From Adiantum capillus-veneris (Eukaryota; Streptophyta; Polypodiopsida; Polypodiales; Pteridaceae), in the NCBI GenBank assembly GCA_014529385.2, contig CM043947.1:98738036-98802035 (forward strand): a stretch of 64,000 nucleotides of DNA, written 5' to 3'. Position 1 is the first letter of the stretch; each line of letters begins with the position of its first letter. The notes under the pieces are model-generated. The model was given only the letters and a program-made list of their open reading frames with translations. It searched no databases and was not told where the DNA came from. A program made the position numbers and the translations under genes. Of this stretch, positions 1-9,348 are shown piece by piece.

Positions 1-660
1 CCAAGAAATTCTCTAGCTATGGGGAGAGTCTGGAAAATTGTTGGGCACAAGGGGTTTGGGATGCTTGAGGAGGAATTTTCCATGTGGAATGGGGATTATC
101 CAACATGTGAATGGAAAAGAGGAGAGTGGGGAATATATAGCCTAAAGGGGGAGTGCCCTTTAGGTATGTCACTTGTTGCAAGGCTTGGCGTGGGCTCCTT
201 GGGGAGAGAGGGCACCTTTTCCAGATGTCCACACTACCTGGCCAGGTGCTTAGTCCACTTTTGGTCCCCTAGAAACTTTCCCCCACCCCATTCCCTGGTC
301 AAAGGGTCATCGACACCTCATTTGATGCCCAGAAAAGGCAAAAAATGAGCTAATTTTGAAAGATTCCTACCAAGAGAGCCTTGTCGGCTGAGAAGATAGA
401 GATTTTTTTTGGAATAAAAGATAATAAATACTCCCATTTTAATAGATGTAACACTTGCATAACTTCTAGAGAGCTCATTTTTTAGCAAGAAAGAGTACAC
501 CCCCAATTTCGAGCGGCTGTAACTCTTTCACCTTTCATATGTTTTTTGCCTAAAAATACTGTACAAACCTCTACACAAGAGGAGCTCTATCATGATGTAC
601 TCATTTTATTTTAATTTTGAGTGTGTTCCATGCTTGAAGGGTTTTTCATAAATCTCTATA
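1..660 (+). repeat. Gypsy-1 5' LTR (3' part only)
   Basis: Direct repeat of 16632-17276. Both copies carry the block around 'gaatatatagcctaaaggg' and end in the shared string 'tttttcataaatctctata', after which they diverge; I take that as the LTR end. The next bases (661-675) look like a decayed initiator-Met primer-binding site, but this match is weak. Confidence 0.8.
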
Positions 661-840
661 TGTGTCATAAGAGTCTCCAAAGCCAACAAGGATGGGAGGT
701 GATATGTTTCCACTCTTCCAGCAGATTCCTAATAGGGAGAAGTATTATATCAAGGTACTAAATAAGAAAATCAGGCCTCAACCTCTAGTGGTCATGTGGG
801 TATTGTGCGGGTTGAAAAAAAAGAAGTAGATATGATGCTT

Positions 841-2385
841 GTAGGCCAGAAGAGAGAGGGAGGGATACACCGCTCCCTGTCCAAGGAAATAGAAAGGGAA
901 AGAGAAAGAGGGTGAAGATTCAAAATCCAAGAGGAAGAGAAGACCTTGTAGACGGTTTGAAGTAGTAGATTTACCTTTGGGAGAAGGCCAAATAGCTTAC
1001 AGTTTAAAGAAAGACCTGCAGATTGGGAGGAAAGTAGATTGTACTTTTGGACAATTTATTAATATGGTGCACAAACTTAAAAGTTAGTGGAAGTCATTAG
1101 TGAATACAGAGAAAGAGCCGAAGCATGGAAAATTCAGAGTGTTGGCTGTAGGAGAGTTACTCGACATTTATCCTGTGGTGAATGTTTGCCATAAACGTAT
1201 GTGCATGGGAGAGGCCTACATTGATGGAGGTGTTCAAGTTTGTGTGATCACATAGTCACGTGTTGATAGATTCGGTATCATTATATGCAGAAGCTCTGGG
1301 TTTTGGATTCGACTAGCAAACCATGAAAAAGTGAAGTGTTTGGGGCTGATTAAGAATTTGTAAGTTGAGGTCTTTAACATGAAGGCTATAGTAAAATTTC
1401 ATGTTATACCAGCCTGGGAGATTTTCCTCTTATTTTGGGATGACCTTGGTTGAGAGTTATTGGTGTTGCTCAATATTGGAGTAAGGGCACAATCTGTGTG
1501 TATGTGAGGAAGGGTGAATAGAGGGTGTTTGATATGACTACCAAAGCAGCCTTTGGCACTAGAAGATGTGAGTGAAAATGATGAATCCGAAGTTACCAGT
1601 GAAGACAGTTCTAAAGATTCAGAAAGTAGCACTGCTTCTAGCTCCAATGATGAGGGTGAAGTGCCATTCTTGTTGTTGGGTGAGGAGAAGAGAGAAGTGG
1701 GTGAAATATTTCAAGTGTCAGGGAATATAAATGCTTCAAGCCATTTAGAGTAACTTGAAGAGCTGATGCAGCTTAACCAGGAATTGGCAGTGAAGAAAGA
1801 GTTGATTCAAATTATGTTGAGTGTTGATTTGACACAAGGAGAAAGAAGGGAGTACTTAACAATGTTAGACAGGTTTCCAAATCTTTTCATCGCTTCATAT
1901 TAAGGAATAAGGGGTTTTTTTTGGGGACCCTATGAAGATCGAACTAGTCAAAGGGAAAAAGCCAATATGACAAAAATGTAGAAGAATGGGTAAGGTGCAA
2001 ATGAATGGATTAAAGGAAGAATTGGATAAAGTTTTCGATGCAGGGTTCATTGTGCCAATGGATAATGCTAAACAGGTGAGCCCTAAAGTGGTCACTCGAA
2101 AGAAATATGGGCATTGGAGAGTTTGTGTTGAGTACAAGCCATAAAATACAGTGACCAAGAAAGATCCTTACTCTTTACCTTTCATTGATCAACTTTTAGA
2201 TGGAGTGGCTGGCTTTGAAAGATACAGTGTCTGTGATGGTTATTCCAGATATTTTCAGCTTATTCTTGCTCTTGAAGACCGGAAAAAGAATACTTTTATC
2301 ACACCAAGGGGTTGTTTATGCTTTTCATGCCTTCCTTTTGGGTTGACAAATGGGGCTGGAGCTTTTGAAAAAAAAGTAGATTGGG
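841..2385 (+). pseudogene. Gypsy-1 gag-end/protease/RT N-terminal remnant
   Basis: A broken reading frame with many stops. Translated pieces align by eye with the better preserved gypsy copies at 24178-24700 and 23300-24177. Near 930-1080 there is a 'VDLPLGEG'-like segment. Near 1210-1245 there is a protease-like 'YIDGG' active-site region. From about 1560 to 1700 there is an acidic, serine-rich spacer like the one before RT in the intact family. From 2151 the RT core follows, with 'VCDGYS' and 'FGLTN' motifs. The frame stops at base 2385, exactly where LARD-A begins. The order protease, spacer, RT is diagnostic of Ty3/gypsy pol. It cannot encode a functional protein. Confidence 0.8.
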
Positions 2386-2868
2386 TGTTATGGAATTCAT
2401 ATTTTACTATTTATTTAGCTGACAAGTGGAAAAGGCTTTACCAAGCTAGGCTATTGCAAAAGGATATTATAGTTTATGTATATTTGATTATTCAAGTGCT
2501 CTTTATGAGCTTTGGCCATTTATGCCTCGCTGGCCACTTTGTACTCATTTTGACCATTCAAGAAATTTAATCTATAAATAAAAAACATGCAAGAGGGAAA
2601 TGGTCACTCTTGCACGTGGGGGGGATTGCACCCAGTGTTTGCATTGCTCTTCTCTCCTCTCCTCTCTTCTCTCATGCCATGCTGGCATAGAACTCTGCTC
2701 TAGGAGGTGCGTCTGAACGTGCGCTTTCACTCTCTATCTCTCTCTGTTTGTGTATCATGTGATTATGTGCTTATGGGATTGCTAGGCATGTTGATTAATC
2801 TATTTTATGGATTGCAACGTGTTATTTTTGGGTATTTTGCAGGGCAACCGTGCATTCTATTTATAGTA
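2386..2868 (+). repeat. LARD-A 5' LTR
   Basis: 483 bp, starts TG and ends TA (the matching end of the right LTR is CA). It aligns along its whole length with 13015-13492 and with 58353-58838, including the block 'attgcacccagtgtttgc'. A TATA-like stretch lies near 2572-2580. Confidence 0.9.
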
Positions 2869-2869
2869 A

Positions 2870-2881
2870 TGGTATCAGAGC
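2870..2881 (+). promoter_or_regulatory. LARD-A primer-binding site
   Basis: TGGTATCAGAGC, one base after the LTR end. It is complementary to the 3' end of plant initiator tRNA-Met, the usual primer for minus-strand synthesis. Confidence 0.9.
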
Positions 2882-3783
2882 ATTGGAGATGCTCCTCTCA
2901 ACATACGCATGATGGAGAAATGTATTTACAGAGATAAGTGCATTTAACTGAATTATTTTATGTTTTGATTAATTTTATCAATTACAATTCCTTGTTATCA
3001 CTTGTTAGTAAAAGAGATTCGACTAGGATAAGAGAAATCTTAACTTTATACTGTGTCCAAAGCTTTAATGGTGTTCATAAGTATATACTTATGAGCACTA
3101 GATCAATATCGATATAAATGATTGTGAATAGGATGATAAGGTTTGTGTATGCTTGTAGATAATCAAGTAGAATATATATAACTAGGGTGAAGGTATTCCA
3201 TGGAGCAGAGAAGAGTGGGGATACTTCGGAATTAACCAACTTATCCCTAGAGCCCTTTCGATTGAATCTGAGTACTCTGAGTAGCAACTGCAAGAAACAA
3301 CCCCATGGTGACCAAAATATAAATGACATTATTGAAACTTAAATAGAAAGGATGATGCTATAGAGGAGGGTAGTCATTTGTCGATGTCATTGCAGCAATG
3401 CTGAATGACTTGAAGAAGGAGTAGGAAAGGACCAACACTCACTGCCGCACCGGGTCTCACCTCATAGCCGATTGTAGTGGAATGCTAGAGCGAGGTATAG
3501 ATGACTATTATGTTATGGAGACCATGAGTAGTGGAATGATAGAGCGAGGTATAGATGACTATTGTGTTATGGAGACCATGAGTCTGCAATAAATCAGAGA
3601 GCCCAACTACTTGACACTCTCTCTCTCACCTAGATTGAGCCATCAAACCTACAACGACCACCTATGCAGAGGCTCTCTCTCTAGCACACACACTCTCTCT
3701 CTCTATCACAACACTACAAGTTCAAGCCACTATCCCACTACAGGATTAATTGCCCCCATTCTACATTTGTGAGGTTCAAGGCT
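2882..3783. other. LARD-A left interior, non-coding
   Basis: AT-rich sequence with no convincing reading frame. It holds the 54-bp tandem duplication listed separately and short CT runs near 3620-3710. It ends at the GTGGT target duplication of Copia-A. Confidence 0.7.
3477..3583 (+). repeat. 54-bp tandem duplication
   Basis: Two adjacent copies (3477-3530 and 3531-3583) of a unit starting 'gtggaatg.tagagcgagg' and differing at about two positions. Confidence 0.9.
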
Positions 3784-3788
3784 GTGGT

Positions 3789-3931
3789 TGTTGGAGCTAT
3801 ATATGGCTCACTCTACTCAACTTGGTCTCACCTATATATTTGTATCTTGTCCTCAATATGAATTAGTCTTTGGGAGCGTATATGGTGTGTCTCTTGTCTC
3901 GTCTCTTTCTCTTTCTCTCTACATCTCAACA
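3789..3931 (+). repeat. Copia-A 5' LTR
   Basis: 143 bp, TG...CA ends. A TATA-like 'gctatatatgg' sits near the start and a CT-rich tract near the end. Confidence 0.95.
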
Positions 3932-3945
3932 TGGTAGCAGAGCGG
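3932..3945 (+). promoter_or_regulatory. Copia-A primer-binding site
   Basis: TGGTAGCAGAGCGG directly after the LTR. It is a variant of the initiator-Met site TGGTATCAGAGC, with one change in the core. Confidence 0.8.
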
Positions 3946-4999
3946 TAACGATCACGCACCGATTCAATTCATGGTGACAAAACAGTATGTGTATGCGATT
4001 CGCATGTAGGATTCAAAATTGCTACAAATTTTATTTTTGAGCCTTGATTCTTGTTAATTGTGGTTGTTTTGTGTTAAGAAGAATATGATTAGCGTTTGTG
4101 TGGTGTTTATTGCTAATAAATTTAATCGTTGATTACGTTTTCTTGTTGATGACACCCTGAACTTCATCTCAAATTTTCGGGATGTTCTGCTCAGAATTTC
4201 GAGAAACGAGAAAAGCGCAATGGAGCATAGCGAAATGGAACTTTTCATCCGAAACTTGTTCATCTCCTTGAGCTCTTCGATTTGAGTTCTAGGTTTGCGT
4301 CAATCAGAGTTCGCAGCAGAAAGTTATGATGTTTTTACTGCAATTGAGCTTGACGCAGCTTTCTTCGTCCTACTTCTTCATGAAGCGTCCGTGATCATTT
4401 TTCTTATTTTGGCATTAAATTTTCCGAAAAGATTTAGATTTTTTCTATTTCCATTGTGGCCGTCAATCTTGCGTCTCATACCACTCTATTTTGAGGAGTC
4501 TTTTAATATTAACGTCTCCTTTACCCTATCTTTTTTGGGTGACGTCTCTCACATATTTGGACGTTCCTTGAGCATCCTTCTTGCGTTTATCATTGACAGA
4601 ACGCAGTCCTCATATTTCTCTCATTCTCAATTGCGGCCTTCACCATATATGGTGTGCAAATTATGCAATCTAATCTTATACGTCTTCTCGCAACAAGATA
4701 TGGCTATGAATATTCTCGTCAACGGCTTTCCTTCTAGACAGCGTTCTCTTTCTCCTTTCCAAGGTCAAGGATTTCCACGCTGGAAAGCAAAGATGTTGTT
4801 AATTCTTGAAGGCAATGAACTCTTCGATGTTGTTCTTGGACATCGTATTTGTCCGCCTCAGCCTGTTGATACGGATAATGATAACGTGCTTATCATTGAA
4901 GGACCTATATTTGAAGATTGGAATGTTGCCTATACGGATTGGCAATGACGTGATAAAGCAACTCCTTGGTATATTCTTTCTGCTCTGATTGATTTCCTT

Positions 5000-7729
5000 T
5001 TGCTTGATATGTATGAACTGCCTACTTCCCACGACGTATGGAAGTACCTTATTGCAAACTTTCAGAAGAAATCTGTCACAGAAATACTTTATTTGGGAGG
5101 GTTGCTTAACAAGTTACAATATGAAGTTGGTACTTCCATGACGGGACATATTGAATCTTTCAAATCTATTATTAATCAACTTGCTGCTGTCGCTGATCCT
5201 ATTCCACAAAAGCAACTGATTACACTTCTCCTTGATACGGTGAAGGACTCTTCTTATGATAACATTGTTACTATTCTCTCTGATAAAGATGGTCTTGATT
5301 TCGACCAAGCGTGCATGTCTTTAATTGAATACTCACAACGTCAAGAACGTCGGAATGCTGGTCACGATACAGCTATGATCTCACAAGAGGAGACTGAGTC
5401 ACAACAGATGGAACGTGCTTTTTATGCTCGAAGGCGTCCATTTCAACGAGGAAACCGCAGAGGTGACCGTCGCGGTAATATTTTCTCTTGTCTCAAATTT
5501 CCTAATAAGCAATGTTCTTACTGCAACAGAAATGGCCATACTAAAGATGATTGTTGGTCACGTCAATATGATGAAGAACATAATATTACCACAAAACAAC
5601 CACGTTTATCTAGAGACTCTTCTTCTTCTTCTTGTGAATATTATGGACGATCAGATCATCCCACTCATAATAGAGCATATGCTACTGAACATAGAAACAA
5701 CATTGTACCAGAAATAAGTTGCGTCCTATGTTCAGTTTCTCCAGACAGAATACTTCATGAACGGGATGGATCATTTTTTATTGTCGATTCTTGTGCTACA
5801 GGAAATATGACATATCAGTCTAAGTGGCTCCATAACTATCAGCCACTACCAGTTCAACGTGTTGTTTATCTTGCTGATGATACTACTTGTCAAGTAAAGG
5901 GTATTGGAGACTTACATCTTGGTACCTTATCTTCTTCCACTCGAATTTTGCGAGGAGTATTACATGTAAAAGATCTTCAACGTAATCTTCTTTCAGTTGC
6001 TAGACTTGCTGATCTTGGTCTGTTTGTGGGAATTGACCATACTAAATGCCGAATTGAGAAAGATGGACAGACTATAGACACTGCTCCTCGAAATGGTAAT
6101 TTGTTTGAACTCTCGCTCAACGATGCTGTAGCAAATGTTTTCACTGCTCTAGGTGATCATGATTGCAAAGTATGGCATCACCGTTTTGTTCATGCTGATT
6201 TCTCAAAACTCCTTGATCTTCAACGTCGTGATCTTGTTCATGGCATGGATCTTAAAGCCCATCCTCATATGGGAATTTGTGAATTTTGTGCTCTTGGGAA
6301 ACACAATCGCAAACCCTTTCCTCTTTCAAATACAACTCATTCTCATGACATATTGGATCTTGTTCATACTGATATATGTGGACCTCTACCTTCTTCGAGA
6401 TCACAATATCGTTACTTCATTACTTTGATTGATGATTTCTCAAGGTATACGACTGTATTTCTACTTAGAAAAAAGTTTGAAACCTTATCTGTTTTCAAAC
6501 AATTCCACAAGGTTGCGGAACTTCAAACTGGTCGTCGCCTTAAGAAGCTTCATAGTGACCATGGAGGCGAATATGTTTCTCGAGAGTTTGTGAGTTACTG
6601 TACTGACAGTGGAATTCATCATGAACACACTATTCCATATTCACCTCAACAGAACGGCGTTGCTGAACGAAAGAATCACACTATTCTCAATGTTGTAAGA
6701 TGTATGCTCATTCATTCTATTTTATCTCGTGTTTTCTGGACTGAAGCTACTTTGAAAGCAGTATTTATTCAAAATCATCTTCCTACTGCTGGACCCTCTG
6801 GTAAGATACCCATCATAGAATGGACAGGTGAAATTCCTTCTGTATCTCATTTTCGAACCTTTGGATGTATTGCTTATATTCATGTTCCCAAAGAAACACG
6901 AACAAAGCTTGATGCTCCTGGTCTTAAAGTTATTTTTATTGGATATTCTGACACTTCCAAAGGCTACAAATTCTATGACCCTTCCTCCAAGAAAGTAATT
7001 GTGAATAGTGATGCTACTTTTAACGAACAGCTTATGGGAGGCTCATGGTCCATGGATGATTCTGATGATACTAAATCATTGCTTCAGGCTTTTCCATTTC
7101 TTTCAGAAGATGAAACTCTTCCTATAGAGAAATTTTTCTCTTCACAACCATCCATTGCGAATGTTGCCAATGATGATATTGATATTTTTGTTGATCTGCC
7201 TATTGGTTTTGAACATGGCTCATGTCATGTTTATGATGACGATAGTGCTGATAATGCTTTTTGTACTTCTGAAGATCCCACTACTTATGATGAAGCTATC
7301 TCTTCACCACAAAAGGATCAATGGCGAGAGGCTATGGAAGCAGAGTACGATTCTCTTATATCTAAAGGTACATGGATACTAACTGAATTACCTCTTGGTC
7401 GTACAGCTATTAAATGTAAGTGGGTGTATAAGACAAAAGTAAAAGCAGATGGATCTTTTGACAAGTTCAAGGCGCGTTTAGTTGCAAAAGGTTACTCCCA
7501 AGTAGCTGGTGTTGATTATCAAGAGACTTTTTCACCAGTTGTTCGCATTACAAGTGTTCGAGTTTTATTGGCATTTGCTGTTCAATTTGATTTAGAAGCT
7601 CATCAAATGGATGTGAGAACAACTTTTCTTAATGGTGACTTGGAAGAGGAAATTTATATGGAACAACCAAAAGGGTTTTTTATTCCAGGTAAAGAAGACC
7701 TTGTTGCTCAACTCCATAAGGCACTATAA
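5000..7729 (+). CDS. Copia-A Gag-protease-integrase-RT, main open segment (909 codons)
   Basis: Longest uninterrupted part of the Copia-A polyprotein; the ATG at its start is internal and follows an in-frame TGA. Residues 1-150 are Gag of the UBN2 type. A CCHC zinc knuckle 'CSYCNRNGHTKDDC' lies near residue 172, with a second, poor one after it. The protease site near 262 reads D-S-C instead of the usual D-S-G. The integrase has an H..H..C..C domain ('HHRFVH', 'CEFCALGKH') near 390-430 and catalytic D, D, E near residues 455, 518 and 556 ('LVHTDICGP', 'LHSDHGGEY', 'QNGVAERKN'). RT starts near 770 and is cut by a TAA at 7727 before its YxDD box, which lies in frame downstream at 7867-7878. Confidence 0.9.
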   Translation: MLDMYELPTSHDVWKYLIANFQKKSVTEILYLGGLLNKLQYEVGTSMTGHIESFKSIINQLAAVADPIPQKQLITLLLDTVKDSSYDNIVTILSDKDGLDFDQACMSLIEYSQRQERRNAGHDTAMISQEETESQQMERAFYARRRPFQRGNRRGDRRGNIFSCLKFPNKQCSYCNRNGHTKDDCWSRQYDEEHNITTKQPRLSRDSSSSSCEYYGRSDHPTHNRAYATEHRNNIVPEISCVLCSVSPDRILHERDGSFFIVDSCATGNMTYQSKWLHNYQPLPVQRVVYLADDTTCQVKGIGDLHLGTLSSSTRILRGVLHVKDLQRNLLSVARLADLGLFVGIDHTKCRIEKDGQTIDTAPRNGNLFELSLNDAVANVFTALGDHDCKVWHHRFVHADFSKLLDLQRRDLVHGMDLKAHPHMGICEFCALGKHNRKPFPLSNTTHSHDILDLVHTDICGPLPSSRSQYRYFITLIDDFSRYTTVFLLRKKFETLSVFKQFHKVAELQTGRRLKKLHSDHGGEYVSREFVSYCTDSGIHHEHTIPYSPQQNGVAERKNHTILNVVRCMLIHSILSRVFWTEATLKAVFIQNHLPTAGPSGKIPIIEWTGEIPSVSHFRTFGCIAYIHVPKETRTKLDAPGLKVIFIGYSDTSKGYKFYDPSSKKVIVNSDATFNEQLMGGSWSMDDSDDTKSLLQAFPFLSEDETLPIEKFFSSQPSIANVANDDIDIFVDLPIGFEHGSCHVYDDDSADNAFCTSEDPTTYDEAISSPQKDQWREAMEAEYDSLISKGTWILTELPLGRTAIKCKWVYKTKVKADGSFDKFKARLVAKGYSQVAGVDYQETFSPVVRITSVRVLLAFAVQFDLEAHQMDVRTTFLNGDLEEEIYMEQPKGFFIPGKEDLVAQLHKAL

Positions 7730-8194
7730 GGTCTCAAACAAGCTTCGCGAGCCTGGTATACAAAATTTGATCTTTTTCTCACCTTTAAAGGATTCATCTC
7801 TTGCTCTTCAGACCCCAACTTATACATAAAACGCCAAGGTAGCAGTTTTGTGATTCTTGCTCTTTATGTGGATGATACCATCCTTGTTTCCAATGATTTG
7901 GGATTTCTTCAGCAAGTGAAAAATTTATTGTCTTCTGCATTTGATATGGTGGATCTTGGAGAGATTCACTCGTGTCTTGGCATTCAAATCCAACAGAACC
8001 GTACAAACGGTATTTTATTCCTTTGACAGTCAAAGTTTATTGCAGATACTATTCAAAAATTTGGTATGGAATCTGCACATTCAGCCAACACACCTTGTCT
8101 TGCGAGCTCTACGAAGAACACTTATGACAATTGCGGTCAACTTGTCACAAATCAACCTTATGCTAACTTGATTGGATGTCTTTAGTTTGTTGGC
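7730..8194 (+). pseudogene. Copia-A RT C-terminal part
   Basis: Same frame as the upstream segment. It holds 'GLKQASRAWY' and the RT catalytic box 'YVDD' near 7867-7878. Stops at 8024 (TGA) and 8183 (TAG) break it. Confidence 0.85.
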
Positions 8195-8563
8195 ATGAAC
8201 ACTCGTCTTGATATTCTGTTTGCTGCTAATTATCTTAGACAACATCTTGCATGTCCTTCTCTTAAGCATTGGTCTGTTGCAAAGCGTGTATTGAAATACT
8301 TGAAAGGGACTACAGATTTTGGTTTAGTCTATCGACGACAACTCACATCGGATTCTATGCAATCTCTTTCTCTTTTGGGTTACACAGATGCAGACTGGGA
8401 AAGCTCACATTTATCTATGCGATCTACTAGTGGAAATTGCTTCTTTATAAATGGTTGTCTTCTTTCTTGGAACAGCAAGAAACAACGTTGTGTTGCAGTT
8501 TCTACAACTGAGTCAGAATATGTTGCGGCATCACTTGCAGCTCGTGAGTTGATTTGGCTTTGA
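8195..8563 (+). CDS. Copia-A RNase H segment
   Basis: 122 codons in the same frame as the rest of the polyprotein. It shows the copia connection ('AKRVLKYLKGT') and RNase H motifs 'GYTDADWES', 'RSTSGNCFF' and 'STTESEYVAAS'. Its ATG is internal and the segment ends at an in-frame TGA. The rest of RNase H (up to 'DVLTKGL', near 8770) lies beyond a frameshift. Confidence 0.88.
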   Translation: MNTRLDILFAANYLRQHLACPSLKHWSVAKRVLKYLKGTTDFGLVYRRQLTSDSMQSLSLLGYTDADWESSHLSMRSTSGNCFFINGCLLSWNSKKQRCVAVSTTESEYVAASLAARELIWL

Positions 8564-9091
8564 CAAATGATGGTTGATATTGGTCACTCTCCTCTTTCTA
8601 GCACACCCTTTCCGTGTGACACCCAAAGTGCTATTAGTCTTGCAAAGACTATGTTCAACATAATAAGTCAAAGCACATTGCTATCCATTATCATTATGTC
8701 AGCTATGAAGTACGCAAAGGAACCATTATCGTTGAACACTATCCAAGTGACCAGATGATTGCAGATGTTTTGACCAAAGGCCTCAACGAGTCACATTTCA
8801 TCCTCTTGTTCTCGGAGCTTGGAGTTGCTTTGGCCTCACTCTTTCTAGATTAGCTTCTTTGCTATTGTAATAGCTTTGTACATATGACATTGTAATCTTT
8901 TAGGTACCATGCACTATGCACACTCCACATTTGCACATTTTGATTCATAAGTCACTTGAATATTTGTACATAGATACACAATTCACTTTCACATCATCAT
9001 CACTGGTTCATATTCTCACACTGTATAGGGGCTTGGGTTTTTCCCTTGAACTCCCCAAGGGTTCTTTCATCCAAAGCTAGAGACCTTTGTT

Positions 9092-9101
9092 TGAGTGGGG
9101 G
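9092..9101 (+). promoter_or_regulatory. Copia-A polypurine tract
   Basis: 'tgagtggggg' immediately before the 3' LTR, the expected plus-strand primer position. Confidence 0.75.
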
Positions 9102-9244
9102 TGTTGGAGCTATATATGGCTCACTCTTCTGAACGTGGTCTCACCTATATATTTGTATCTTTTCCTCAATATGAATCAGTCTTTGGGAGCGTATATGGTG
9201 TGTCTCTTGTCTCGTCTCTCTCTCTTTCTCTCTACATCTCAACA
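9102..9244 (+). repeat. Copia-A 3' LTR
   Basis: 143 bp, near-identical to 3789-3931; followed by the target duplication GTGGT. Confidence 0.95.
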
Positions 9245-9278
9245 GTGGTAACACACCCACACACACACAGCGCAGTTG

Positions 9279-9280
9279 AA

Positions 9281-9345
<65 letters not shown>
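9279..9345 (+). repeat. (CT)n microsatellite
   Basis: About 67 bp of nearly pure CT dinucleotides in LARD-A; a longer one occurs in LARD-B at 54970-55061. Confidence 0.95.

Positions 9346-9348
<3 letters not shown>

Larger units (their letters stand above)
4700..8853 (+). pseudogene. Copia-A gag-pol, whole broken gene
   Basis: One continuous frame runs from an ATG at 4700 to about 8655, broken by TGA at 4946, TAA at 7727, TGA at 8024, TAG at 8183 and TGA at 8561. A frameshift near 8655 moves the RNase H end to another frame, which stops at 8853. Modules in order are Gag, zinc knuckle, aspartic protease, integrase, RT and RNase H. The upstream open stretch from 4295 to 4699 reads like leader sequence rather than Gag, so I start the gene at 4700, where the 'FPRWKAKM' Gag start follows closely. 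Three of the stops are TGA, which would fit CGA to TGA decay at methylated CpG sites (inference). Confidence 0.88.
3789..9244 (+). mobile_element. Copia-A: Ty1/copia LTR retrotransposon nested in LARD-A
   Basis: 5,456 bp flanked by the exact duplication GTGGT (3784-3788 and 9245-9249). The LTRs are 143 bp each, start TGTTGGAG and end CTCAACA, and differ at about six positions (~4%). A primer site starts right after the left LTR and a purine tract precedes the right LTR. The gag-pol gene has integrase before RT, the Ty1/copia order. The coding region carries five in-frame stops and one frameshift, so this copy is dead. Confidence 0.96.

Noticed and set aside
661-675. Primer-binding site of Gypsy-1
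   Set aside because: Only loosely similar to the initiator-Met site; not listed as a feature.
4295-4699. Upstream extension of Copia-A Gag
   Set aside because: Open by chance in T-rich leader sequence; conserved Gag sequence begins only after 4700.
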